64,000 nt of DNA from an uncultured Mucilaginibacter sp. GTDB lineage: Bacteria > Bacteroidota > Bacteroidia > Sphingobacteriales > Sphingobacteriaceae. The translations under genes and the position numbers were made by a program. Shown here in pieces: positions 18,194 to 26,595 of the stretch (its first letter is position 1; every line of letters begins with the position of its first letter). The stretch is taken from the NCBI RefSeq assembly GCF_913773635.1, contig NZ_CAJYGQ010000011.1, positions 239,330 to 303,329 on the forward strand, in the 5' to 3' direction. The notes below the pieces were generated by a model. That model was not told where the DNA came from, made no database searches, and saw only the letters and a program-made list of their open reading frames with translations.

Positions 18194-18931
18194 CTAAAAA
18201 AAGTTACTGCCGGGGCGGCTTTGCTCCTTGCGGCGTTTATATAAAAAGCGCAGGTACATTACCCAGCCCATGCTTTTTTTTATAATTTCTGGCTTGTCGC
18301 GCTTAAAGGCGTCATCCTGCACTACGGCCGAAAATCCGGTAAGGTTATACCAGGCCACGTTAATATCTACATACTTTTTATCAAAATCTTTGTCGCCCCA
18401 GCATTGCAGATTGAGGGCGTAATCGGCAAATACCTTATAGTTGATATTGTATTTGTATTTTTTGAAAACTGCCGCCGGGTAAAAGATGCTTTGATGATTG
18501 ATAACATATTTAGCCATGCGATACGCAGAAAATTTGCCGGTAAACAGCGGCCCATCGGCAAGGGTATTGCCATAATAAATGGTATTGGCGTTTTTTAAAT
18601 GAAAGGCCATCTCGCTAAAACCAGGTAACAAGCGGTCATCGGCACCCAAAAAATATAGCCATTTCCCTGTTGCCAACGCTACACCTTTATTTAAGGCATC
18701 ATAAATGCCTTTATCCGGTTCGCTAATCCATTTGCTAATGTGCTTATTATACTGCTGTAGTATAGCAGTGGTTCCGTCGGTGCTTTGGGCGTCTACTATA
18801 ATAAGCTCTATGGATGGATAATTTTGGGCAACAATTGAATCAATGCAAGCAGGTAATACATTGGCAGCATTATAGGTAGCTATAATTATGCTTAAGCGCG
18901 GGTGTTCAATGTGTGTGTTGCCTTTATCCAT
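18194..18931 (-). CDS. GT2 family glycosyltransferase
   Basis: The 245-residue product starts with the GT-A core PRLSIIIATYNAANVLPACI, followed by IELIIVDAQSTDGT, then ISEPDKGIYDALNKGVALA and a FLGADDRL site that would bind metal and nucleotide. The pattern matches WcaA-type transferases of capsule and O-antigen loci. It is the first gene of a two-gene unit with the GT4 gene and has its own promoter box at 18943-18950. Confidence 0.92.
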   Translation of the reverse strand: MDKGNTHIEHPRLSIIIATYNAANVLPACIDSIVAQNYPSIELIIVDAQSTDGTTAILQQYNKHISKWISEPDKGIYDALNKGVALATGKWLYFLGADDRLLPGFSEMAFHLKNANTIYYGNTLADGPLFTGKFSAYRMAKYVINHQSIFYPAAVFKKYKYNINYKVFADYALNLQCWGDKDFDKKYVDINVAWYNLTGFSAVVQDDAFKRDKPEIIKKSMGWVMYLRFLYKRRKEQSRPGSNFF

Positions 18932-18942
18932 GCCGGAGAGGG

Positions 18943-18950
18943 CAAATATA
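18943..18950 (-). promoter_or_regulatory. Promoter -7 element, GT2-GT4 operon
   Basis: The minus strand reads TATATTTG here, 11 bases before the ATG at 18931. It is back to back with the plus-strand box at 18988-18995. Confidence 0.6.
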
Positions 18951-18987
18951 TAATTGTTTATTAAGGTGCTGATTTAGCATATACTTT

Positions 18988-18995
18988 TAATTTTG
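18988..18995 (+). promoter_or_regulatory. Promoter -7 element directly before a start codon
   Basis: TAATTTTG matches TAnnTTTG and the ATG at 19000 follows after only 4 bases, so the transcript is probably leaderless or nearly so. Confidence 0.6.
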
Positions 18996-18999
18996 CCAC

Positions 19000-20112
19000 A
19001 TGGCAGTTAGCATTGATGTAGTTATACCCTCTTTCAGGTTAGATGAACGGTATTTGCTGCCTATTCTTAAGCTTAACGTACCGGCATATATTACTGTTAA
19101 TTATTACATAATTGCCGATAATCCAAAGGTAAAAGTGCCTGATGCTGTTTGGCAGCAAAGCCAGCTAAATAACGTGCATCTGATTATTAATGAGCACAAT
19201 CTTGGCTTCTCTAAAACACGCAATAAAGGTATTGATGCGGGTCGGGGTGACTGGATACTGTTACTTGACGACGATATTACACCGCACCCTGATCTTTTAG
19301 AGGCTTATGTACAACAAATAAATCTTAAGCCTCATGCATTAGGCTTTGTTGGGGTTACCAATTTTCCCCCTGTGATGAATGCGGTAACACAAGCGCTGCA
19401 CATTACAGGAGTATCTACCCATTTTCAGCGGGCGCAACGTGAGGAAGAAATGTACTGGTCTGCTACCTCTAATTTTATGCTTAACCGCAAGCTGCTATCG
19501 GGTCGCCGATTTTTGCCTGAACTTACCAAAAGTACGGAGGATATGGAGTTTTTATTTCGTAATGCTTTCGAAAACGAATTAAAGCAGTACCAGTCTGCCC
19601 CACTGGCTATAGTAACACACCCATGGTGGAATAATGGGGCGCCACAAACACGGCGCATGTTTCTTTACGGACAAGGTGCGGGTGAAGTAGCACGCCTTTG
19701 GCCGGTTAAACAGTATAACTTCTACGATTTTACCACCACTACTGAAACGCTTCTGCTTTTAATGCTTATTTCAATACCCTTATACATAGCTAGTGTGCCC
19801 TTAAAATACATTTGGTACGCTGCCGGTGCACAAATACTTGCCGAGGTTTTAACCAATGCTTACCGGGCATTTAAAATTGGAAATACGCTTAATCCAGCTG
19901 TAATATGGCAGGTTACCTGGCACAAAAATGTGATGGAACTAGGGCGCTTGTGGGATGCTGTAATTAACGCAGATGTAAAGAGCTTTGCCCGCCGTACCGA
20001 TGGAAGCTTCAGAAAACCGCATCCGCAAGCGTTTAGGTTTAACCGCTTAAAAATTGTGAAGATGGTGTTATTTGTTTTACTATTTGCCTTACTTAATAGT
20101 GCGGTTAGTTAA
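19000..20112 (+). CDS. GT2 family glycosyltransferase with C-terminal membrane segments
   Basis: The 370-residue product opens SIDVVIPSFRLDERYLLPIL and has NLGFSKTRNKGIDAGRGDW followed by ILLLDDDITP, the acidic metal and nucleotide site. After the catalytic domain there are hydrophobic segments around residues 245-275 and 345-368, so it is probably anchored at the inner membrane. Its end overlaps the convergent GT2 gene by 4 bases. The sugar specificity cannot be read from the sequence. Confidence 0.88.
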   Translation: MAVSIDVVIPSFRLDERYLLPILKLNVPAYITVNYYIIADNPKVKVPDAVWQQSQLNNVHLIINEHNLGFSKTRNKGIDAGRGDWILLLDDDITPHPDLLEAYVQQINLKPHALGFVGVTNFPPVMNAVTQALHITGVSTHFQRAQREEEMYWSATSNFMLNRKLLSGRRFLPELTKSTEDMEFLFRNAFENELKQYQSAPLAIVTHPWWNNGAPQTRRMFLYGQGAGEVARLWPVKQYNFYDFTTTTETLLLLMLISIPLYIASVPLKYIWYAAGAQILAEVLTNAYRAFKIGNTLNPAVIWQVTWHKNVMELGRLWDAVINADVKSFARRTDGSFRKPHPQAFRFNRLKIVKMVLFVLLFALLNSAVS

Positions 20113-20927
20113 ACCTCATGATATCCGCTTGGGCAGTAAGTAAGCTTTTCTTCAACTGTTTTACGATAGATGAGTTCGTTTGGCAAAAAGTTTTCGCGGT
20201 CGTGTATACGGTGAAAGATGTGGTAGCTTATAGCTGCCATTTTAAGTCGTTTTTTTAAGATGCCGGCATTAATCAAGCGTGCAGCAAATTCATAATCTTC
20301 CCAACCCCAGCCTTCAAAATCATTATAGTAACCGTTTACCTTAACGTAGTCTTCGCGCCAGAATGCCAGATTACAACCCTTTACATTCCAAGGGCTGCGC
20401 GGATTGGGTTTGTAAAACATGGAAAACAGGGGAATGCGTACAGCATTAAAACGGCTATATACACCTGGAGAAAGTGAGCTGAAGTCTATCTGTTTGCTTT
20501 GAAGAATTTCCATGGTTTTCTCTTCATTGAGCATGGCACGGCTCCCCTGCATAAAAAAGCCTTTACGTGCAGCACGTTCATGATCGGCTACAAATTTTGG
20601 TGTTACTATTATATCACCGTCTATTTCAATAATATAATCGGCCGAGCCCATTTTCACAGCCTTATTAAGTGCCAAACATTTACGAAAGCCTTTGTCTTCT
20701 TGCCAGGCATGGTGTATGGGAATATCAAAAAGACTACGGTAACGGTCAATGAGATCCCTGGTTTCTTCCCGCGAGCCATCATCGGCAATCATGATTTCGT
20801 TGGGTATACGGGTTTGTCTTAACAAGCTTAATAACACCAGTTCAAGGGCTTCGGGCCAGTTATAAGTTGATATCAAAACCCCGATGCTCAACTTTTGGTT
20901 ATGCTTTGTATTGGTGCTATTAGCCAT
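20109..20927 (-). CDS. GT2 family glycosyltransferase with galactosyltransferase-like C-terminus
   Basis: The 272-residue product has the GT-A start LSIGVLISTYNWPEALELV, then NEIMIADDGSREETRDLI, GSADYIIEIDGDIIV with the DGD site, and a C-terminal NVKGCNLAFWREDYVKVNGY and FEGWGWEDYEFAARL block typical of the galactosyltransferase C-terminal domain. It is preceded by a TATCTTTG promoter box. Confidence 0.92.
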   Translation of the reverse strand: MANSTNTKHNQKLSIGVLISTYNWPEALELVLLSLLRQTRIPNEIMIADDGSREETRDLIDRYRSLFDIPIHHAWQEDKGFRKCLALNKAVKMGSADYIIEIDGDIIVTPKFVADHERAARKGFFMQGSRAMLNEEKTMEILQSKQIDFSSLSPGVYSRFNAVRIPLFSMFYKPNPRSPWNVKGCNLAFWREDYVKVNGYYNDFEGWGWEDYEFAARLINAGILKKRLKMAAISYHIFHRIHDRENFLPNELIYRKTVEEKLTYCPSGYHEV

Positions 20928-20936
20928 ATTAATTCA

Positions 20937-20944
20937 CAAAGATA
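20937..20944 (-). promoter_or_regulatory. Promoter -7 element for the GT2 gene
   Basis: The minus strand reads TATCTTTG, a TAnnTTTG match, 9 bases before the ATG at 20927. Confidence 0.55.
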
Positions 20945-20989
20945 CAAATTGAGAAGTTTTCGCCTCTGCACTAGCTTGGTGCACTTCAC

Positions 20990-21022
20990 AAAAAAAACGC
21001 CCGACTGGTGTTCAGTCGGGCG
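20990..21022 (-). terminator. Terminator for the Xaa-Pro aminopeptidase gene
   Basis: A perfect 9-bp stem (20998-21006 with 21014-21022, CGCCCGACT and its complement) is followed on the minus strand by eight T. It starts 21 bases after the stop of the gene ending at 21044. Confidence 0.88.
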
Positions 21023-21043
21023 TCATAAACTATAGCAGCTTTG

Positions 21044-22333
21044 TTAGCTATTCATTATTTCTTCAATATGTTCGGCCTCCAACGGAATATTGCCCATAAG
21101 GTCAAAGTTACCGCCTTCGGTAATAAGTATATCATTTTCCAAACGTATGCCTAAATTTTCGGCCGGTATGTAAATTCCGGGTTCGCAGGTTAAAATGTTC
21201 CCAACTTCAAACGGTTTGTAGCGGCTGGCGTAGTCATGCACATCCAAACCTAAATGGTGAGAGGTGCCGTGCATAAAATACCTTTTATATATAGGTGCTT
21301 TAGGGTCTTGTTTTTCAACGTCGTGGCGGTCAAGCAAACCAAGATCAATAAGTTCGCCGGTCATTATTTTTCCTACCTCTTCGTGGTATTCATTCCATAC
21401 AGTACCGGCAACAATCATTTGCGTTGCTTGCTTCATAACACGCAGCACGGCATCATAAACCTGGCGCTGGCGCTGGGTAAAGCGTCCGTTAACCGGTATT
21501 GAACGGCTCATATCGGCGTTGTAATTAGCATACTCGGCGGCCCAGTCAAATAAAATAACGTCGCCGTCTTTACAAACCTGGTTATTATCAATATAATGCA
21601 GCACATTAGCATTAAAGCCCGATGCTATTATAGGCGTGTAAGCATGTCCAGTAGCGCGCTGGCGTAAAAACTCATGTGTGATTTCTGCTTCTATTTCATA
21701 TTCGGTAACGCCAGGCTTCACAAATTTTAATACCCTTACAAAAGCATCATGTGTAATATCACATGCTTTTTGCGTAAGCTCAATTTCAATTTCAGATTTT
21801 ACTACACGCAAATCACGGAGTATAGGGGCAGAGCGTTCGTACTTATGTAAAGGATACTTAATGCGTAAATCGTTCAAAAAACGTAAATCGCGGCTGGGTA
21901 CGCCGGGCAGGTAACGGTCATTTTCATTGGTATTTATATATACATGCTCAGCATAATTAACAATGCTGTGGAAAATGGCGTCAAAATCCTGAAGCCAGTA
22001 TATTGCTTCAATACCCGATGCAGTGCGGGCTTCCTCTTTGGTATACTTGTGTCCTTCCCAAATAGCAATGTGCTCGTTGGTTTGTCTTAAAAAGAGTACT
22101 TCTCTGTATAGTGGATTAGGACACTCCGGGTATAAAACAAGTATACTTTGCTCCTGATCTATACCTGAGAGGTAAAAAAAGTCGGGGTTTTGTTTAAATA
22201 CAAAATTCTGGTCGCCGCTACGTGTATATTCTTCATTTGCGTTAAAAACAGCAATGGAAGTAGGTTTTAATCGCGAAACGAAATTTTTTCTATTATAAAT
22301 AAATAATTGCTTGTTTATAGGTAGATATTTCAT
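21044..22333 (-). CDS. Xaa-Pro aminopeptidase (aminopeptidase P family, M24B)
   Basis: The 429-residue product has an aminopeptidase P N-terminal domain (NANEEYTRSGDQNFVF, FFYLSGID) and a pita-bread catalytic domain. Metal ligands are visible in order: Asp in ILFDWAAEYANYNADMSRS (two Asp), His in HGTSHHLGLDVHD, Glu in CEPGIYI, and Glu in GIRLENDILIT. It removes N-terminal residues next to proline, in the cytoplasm, since no signal peptide is visible. It is a single gene with its own terminator. Confidence 0.95.
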   Translation of the reverse strand: MKYLPINKQLFIYNRKNFVSRLKPTSIAVFNANEEYTRSGDQNFVFKQNPDFFYLSGIDQEQSILVLYPECPNPLYREVLFLRQTNEHIAIWEGHKYTKEEARTASGIEAIYWLQDFDAIFHSIVNYAEHVYINTNENDRYLPGVPSRDLRFLNDLRIKYPLHKYERSAPILRDLRVVKSEIEIELTQKACDITHDAFVRVLKFVKPGVTEYEIEAEITHEFLRQRATGHAYTPIIASGFNANVLHYIDNNQVCKDGDVILFDWAAEYANYNADMSRSIPVNGRFTQRQRQVYDAVLRVMKQATQMIVAGTVWNEYHEEVGKIMTGELIDLGLLDRHDVEKQDPKAPIYKRYFMHGTSHHLGLDVHDYASRYKPFEVGNILTCEPGIYIPAENLGIRLENDILITEGGNFDLMGNIPLEAEHIEEIMNS

Positions 22334-22486
22334 GATTTACGCTTATTTAATTTTTATAAAACAATTTTTTCCATTTATTTGTCACCAATATTATAAAAGT
22401 GGAACGGAGTTTGGTACACCGATGCCAAACATAAGGACTATTTTTATAAAGTAAATCACAATTAAAAATTGTTTAATCTTAAAACT

Positions 22487-23827
22487 ATGAACTATTCTAC
22501 ATTAAAGAAAACAGTCGCGCTTTCGTTTGCATCGTTGCTGGCCGTTGGTGTAGCCAACGCCCAAACCGATTCAACCATGAGCACTACATCAACCGGCACT
22601 GCCAAGGTATTTGGTGGCCGCGGTCAGTACAAAACCTGGAGCTTTGGTTTAAATGCAGGTGCATTATCACCAGTAATCGCTATCGGTGGTGTACATGATT
22701 ACACTAACAAAAAAATCAACCTGGGTTACGGTGCGTCATTAAGATGGCAACTTGCTCACTCATTTGGTTTACAATTAGACGCTCACGGTGGTAAAATTGG
22801 CGGTGATAACGCTGATGCACCAGGTGGTGTTCGTGATGGTATGCGTTCTTACCAAACCCGTTTCTGGTCAGGTACTTTAAGCGGTGTTGTTAACGTTGCA
22901 ACTATTGACTTCTTACGTCGCAAAAATTCAGTTAACTTCTTCGTTACTGCCGGTGGTGGTATGATCTGGTACAACCCACGTTACGTAACTGCTGCTAGCT
23001 CAACTGAGCAACGTTACACTAACGCTGATGGTTCTGATCACCACGTAAAAAGCTTAGTTATCCCAGTTGGTGCTGGTGTTAAATTCCGTTTGTCAGATGC
23101 TTGGGCTCTGAACTTAGGTTACACTGCTAACTTCACTGATGACGATAACTTAGACGCTTTAAAAAGAGCTTATCCTACTAAAGATAAATACTCTTACGGT
23201 TACGGTGGTTTAGAGTGGACTTTAGGTTCAAGCTCAAAACCAAACTTAGATTGGGTTAACCCAGTTGCTATGATGTATGATGAGTTGTATGATGCAGCTT
23301 TACGTCAAGAAGTTGAAGCTTTAAAAGGTCGTGTTACTAACGTTGAAAACGCAGTTAACGATTTGAAAAAGGATTCTGACGGTGACGGTGTATCTGATCA
23401 ATTTGACAAATGCCCTAACACCCCTGCTGGTACAGTAGTTGACGGTGCTGGTTGCCCAATCAAATTACCTACTGCTGATAGCACTGCTAACACTGCTGAA
23501 GCTTACTCAAACATCCAATTTGATTTTGATAGCTCAGTATTAAGAACTTCTTCTTACTCAGTATTAGATGCAGTTTCTGCTGATATGCGTTCAAACTCAG
23601 GTAAAACTGTTGAGTTAAACGGTTACGCTTCATCTGAAGGTACTGCTGCTCACAACCTACGTTTATCAAAAGACCGTGCTAACTCAGTTAAAACTTACTT
23701 AGTTAACTCTGGTGTTGAAGCAAAACGTATTAAAGTAAAAGGTTTAGGTGAAACTAACCCAATTGCTGACAACTCAACTGAAGAAGGACGTGTAATGAAC
23801 CGTCGTGTTGAGTTCAAACAAAAATAA
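22487..23827 (+). CDS. Major OmpA-family outer-membrane protein
   Basis: ATG 22487 begins the signal peptide MNYSTLKKTVALSFASLLAV cut near VANAQT; an upstream TTG at 22469 is less likely. Residues about 35-270 are a beta-barrel domain. A thrombospondin type 3-like calcium segment follows (DSDGDGVSDQFDKCPNTP). The C-terminal OmpA domain has IQFDFDSSVLRTSS, LNGYASSEGTAAHNLRLSKD and NRRVEF, which bind peptidoglycan. Codon use is strikingly uniform (GCT, ACT, GTT, TTA, AAC), unlike neighbouring genes, as expected of a very highly expressed envelope protein. A strong terminator follows. Confidence 0.95.
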   Translation: MNYSTLKKTVALSFASLLAVGVANAQTDSTMSTTSTGTAKVFGGRGQYKTWSFGLNAGALSPVIAIGGVHDYTNKKINLGYGASLRWQLAHSFGLQLDAHGGKIGGDNADAPGGVRDGMRSYQTRFWSGTLSGVVNVATIDFLRRKNSVNFFVTAGGGMIWYNPRYVTAASSTEQRYTNADGSDHHVKSLVIPVGAGVKFRLSDAWALNLGYTANFTDDDNLDALKRAYPTKDKYSYGYGGLEWTLGSSSKPNLDWVNPVAMMYDELYDAALRQEVEALKGRVTNVENAVNDLKKDSDGDGVSDQFDKCPNTPAGTVVDGAGCPIKLPTADSTANTAEAYSNIQFDFDSSVLRTSSYSVLDAVSADMRSNSGKTVELNGYASSEGTAAHNLRLSKDRANSVKTYLVNSGVEAKRIKVKGLGETNPIADNSTEEGRVMNRRVEFKQK

Positions 23828-23853
23828 TCTTAACCAGATTTTTTAATACTTTG

Positions 23854-23886
23854 AAAAGGCTCCGGATAACCCGGAGCCTTTTTTTA
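23854..23886 (+). terminator. Strong terminator after the OmpA-family gene
   Basis: A perfect 10-bp stem (23856-23865 with 23871-23880, ending GGCTCCGG and its complement) has a 5-base loop and a following run of T to 23885. Confidence 0.9.
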
Positions 23887-23887
23887 T

Positions 23888-23895
23888 TACTTTTG
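23888..23895 (+). promoter_or_regulatory. Promoter -7 element, leaderless small gene
   Basis: TACTTTTG fits TAnnTTTG and the ATG at 23900 begins 5 bases after it. It overlaps the end of the preceding terminator. Confidence 0.55.
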
Positions 23896-23899
23896 CTTT

Positions 23900-24043
23900 A
23901 TGTACTTCTTCCGTAAGAAAGATCCGAACCGGCCAAAGAACTTCAATTTAAAGGTAATGCACGTCATTAACACAATTGCTATTCTTTTATTTTTAGGTGG
24001 GATTATTTGGAAGTTGATAGACTGGTTTATCTTAAAGAAATAA
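23900..24043 (+). CDS. Small single-pass membrane protein (DUF6728-like)
   Basis: This is a 47-codon frame beginning MYFFRKKDPNRPKNFNLKVM, followed by a hydrophobic helix (HVINTIAILLFLGGIIW) and a short basic end. The stop lies 1 base before the RidA start, so the two are cotranscribed. A promoter box sits just upstream. It resembles a short Sphingobacteriaceae family that I recall as DUF6728; I give that name with caution. The function is unknown. Confidence 0.8.
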   Translation: MYFFRKKDPNRPKNFNLKVMHVINTIAILLFLGGIIWKLIDWFILKK

Positions 24044-24044
24044 T

Positions 24045-24425
24045 ATGAGCAATATAATCAATACTCCCAATGCACCTGCTCCCATTGGCCCTTATAACCA
24101 GGCTGTATGGGCGGGTAATACATTATTTGTATCAGGCCAAATTGCACTGCACCCTCAAAGTGGCGAATTGGTGTTAACTAATATTCCGACAGAAACCCAC
24201 CAAGTAATGGCTAATCTGAAAGCCATTTTAACTGCTGCCGGACTTGATTTTAGCAACGTGGTAAAAACGGGTATTTTTCTGAAAGATATGGGTGATTTTG
24301 CGGTTGTTAACGAAATTTACGGATCATATTTTACGTCAAATTTCCCTGCCCGCGAAACTGTACAGGTTGCCGCCCTGCCAAAAAATGTAAACGTTGAAAT
24401 TTCAGTTGTGGCTTGCAAGCCGTAA
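24045..24425 (+). CDS. ridA: RidA-family enamine/imine deaminase
   Basis: The 126-residue product is of typical length for RidA. It has NAPAPIGPYNQAVWAGNTLF near the start, VSGQIALHPQSGEL, and the C-terminal signature with Arg in FPARETVQVAALPKNVNVEI. RidA proteins hydrolyse reactive 2-aminoacrylate and related imines made by PLP enzymes. It lies in a unit of three with the small membrane protein upstream and recG downstream. Confidence 0.95.
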   Translation: MSNIINTPNAPAPIGPYNQAVWAGNTLFVSGQIALHPQSGELVLTNIPTETHQVMANLKAILTAAGLDFSNVVKTGIFLKDMGDFAVVNEIYGSYFTSNFPARETVQVAALPKNVNVEISVVACKP

Positions 24426-24446
24426 CACGAAACAGATATTATTGCC

Positions 24447-26555
24447 TTGAATCAACAGGTATTTCAAACGCCTATCGACTATTTAAAAGGAGTTGGCACC
24501 GCAAGGGCCGACGTTTTGAAGAAGGAGCTGGGCATTTTTAATTACGGAGATTTGCTAAGGCATTTTCCATTCAAGTACATTGACCGTACCCGTTTTTATA
24601 AGGTACGCGATATAAATCCTGAATTGCCGCATGTTCAGGTTATAGCCCGGGTTACCCACAAAGAAGTTTTAGGAGAAAAGCATACCAAGCGCCTCATTGT
24701 TCATGCCATGGATGATACAGGTATAATGGAGCTGGCTTGGTTTCAAGGTATAAAATGGGTTGAAAAGACCATAATGGTTGGTAAAGCTTACATTATTTTT
24801 GGTAAGCCATCTGAATTCAACGGCAAAACTCAAATGGCCCACCCCGAAGTAGAGCCATACTCGCCCGATGTTTTAAAGCGAATGAGTAATCTCACGCTTC
24901 AACCAGGCTATAACTCCACCGAAAAACTTAAATCTTACTCGTTAGATAGCAGAGGCTTGCAAAAGCTAATGGCTAACTTACTTGAACAATGCCTGCGCGA
25001 TATTACCGAAACACTACCCCTTTACATTATACAAAAATTTAAGCTGATGAGCAGGGCCGATGCTTACAGGTATATTCATTTCCCTGAAAATGCCCGGCAA
25101 CTTTACGAGGCACAACATCGGCTTAAATTTGAAGAGCTGTTTTTCATTCAGCTTAAACTGCTGAAAAATAAACTCATCAGAACGCAAAAATTTAAAGGTA
25201 ATGTATTTGATAAGGTTGGCCATTACTTTAACACCTTTTACCAGGAGAAGATACCCTTTCCGCTTACGGGGGCTCAAAAAAAAGTGTTGAAGGAAATAAG
25301 GCTGGATACCCAGCGCGGTGTACAAATGAACCGCCTGCTACAGGGAGATGTAGGTAGTGGCAAAACTGTGGTGGCACTCATGACCATGCTGCTCGCTATC
25401 GACAACGGCTTTCAAGCCTGCATTATGGCGCCTACAGAAATACTGGCCAATCAGCATTTCATCTCTATACAAAGTTTGGTGGGAGATGGCTTTGTGGAAG
25501 TAGCCCTGCTTACCGGCTCTACTAAAAAGAAAGACCGCAAAGTACTGCATGAAAAGCTACTGAACGGCGAACTGAAGATACTCATTGGTACGCACGCGTT
25601 GATTGAAGACGCGGTGCAATTTCAAAACCTTGGCCTGGTTGTTATCGATGAGCAACACCGGTTTGGTGTTGAACAGCGCGCTAAACTCTGGAAGAAAAAT
25701 ACAGTACCTCCCCACATATTAGTAATGACCGCTACGCCTATTCCGCGCACACTGGCCATGACGCTGTATGGCGATTTGGATGTTTCGGTCATTGACGAGT
25801 TGCCTGCAGGACGTAAGCCTATTGAAACGCTTCATTTTTATGAAAGCCAGCGCCTGCAAATGTATGGCCTTATTAAACGCGAAATTGCTATAGGCAGGCA
25901 GGTGTATGTGGTTTACCCGCTTATACAGGAAAGCGAAAAACTGGACCTCAAGAACCTGATGGATGGGTTTGAAACCATGTCGCACGAGTTTCCAAAACCG
26001 CAGTACCAGGTCAGTATAGTGCATGGCAAATTAAAACCAGCCGAGAAGGACGAAGAGATGCAGCGCTTTGTTAAAGGCGAAACACATATTATGGTAGCTA
26101 CTACTGTAATTGAGGTAGGTGTAAATGTACCAAATGCATCGGTAATGATTATTGAGAATGCTGAGCGTTTTGGCTTATCACAGTTACATCAATTACGCGG
26201 TCGAGTAGGTCGCGGGGCCGAACAATCATACTGCTTGTTAATGAGCAGTAACAAGTTAAGCCGTGAGGGGAAAATCAGACTGGAAACTATGGTGCGTACC
26301 AATAATGGTTTCGAAATATCAGAGATTGACCTGCAATTGCGTGGGCCCGGCAATATAGAGGGCACTCAGCAAAGCGGGGTGCTCGACCTGAAGCTTGCCG
26401 ACCTGGCTCAGGATCAGGAGCTGCTTATGCAAGCCCGCAAAACCGTTGAAGAAATCTTTGCCAAAGATCCGCAACTGGCACTGCCCGAAAATCAGATACT
26501 CCATTTATCTTTTCAAACCCGAAATGGTGGCTTAAGTTGGGATAAAATATCCTGA
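24447..26555 (+). CDS. recG: ATP-dependent DNA helicase RecG
   Basis: The 702-residue product has the wedge/OB domain first (GVGTARADVLKKELGI at the start), then helicase motifs: Walker A GDVGSGKT near residue 300, DEQHRFGVEQR near 400, TATPIPRTLAM, and QLHQLRGRVGRGAEQSYC in motif VI. RecG remodels stalled forks and Holliday junctions. The start appears to be TTG 24447: an in-frame stop (that of ridA) is only seven codons upstream and there is no ATG between. Confidence 0.96.
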   Translation: MNQQVFQTPIDYLKGVGTARADVLKKELGIFNYGDLLRHFPFKYIDRTRFYKVRDINPELPHVQVIARVTHKEVLGEKHTKRLIVHAMDDTGIMELAWFQGIKWVEKTIMVGKAYIIFGKPSEFNGKTQMAHPEVEPYSPDVLKRMSNLTLQPGYNSTEKLKSYSLDSRGLQKLMANLLEQCLRDITETLPLYIIQKFKLMSRADAYRYIHFPENARQLYEAQHRLKFEELFFIQLKLLKNKLIRTQKFKGNVFDKVGHYFNTFYQEKIPFPLTGAQKKVLKEIRLDTQRGVQMNRLLQGDVGSGKTVVALMTMLLAIDNGFQACIMAPTEILANQHFISIQSLVGDGFVEVALLTGSTKKKDRKVLHEKLLNGELKILIGTHALIEDAVQFQNLGLVVIDEQHRFGVEQRAKLWKKNTVPPHILVMTATPIPRTLAMTLYGDLDVSVIDELPAGRKPIETLHFYESQRLQMYGLIKREIAIGRQVYVVYPLIQESEKLDLKNLMDGFETMSHEFPKPQYQVSIVHGKLKPAEKDEEMQRFVKGETHIMVATTVIEVGVNVPNASVMIIENAERFGLSQLHQLRGRVGRGAEQSYCLLMSSNKLSREGKIRLETMVRTNNGFEISEIDLQLRGPGNIEGTQQSGVLDLKLADLAQDQELLMQARKTVEEIFAKDPQLALPENQILHLSFQTRNGGLSWDKIS

Positions 26556-26595
26556 TTTATTATATTACGGCATTAAACTATTATCTAACACTACA

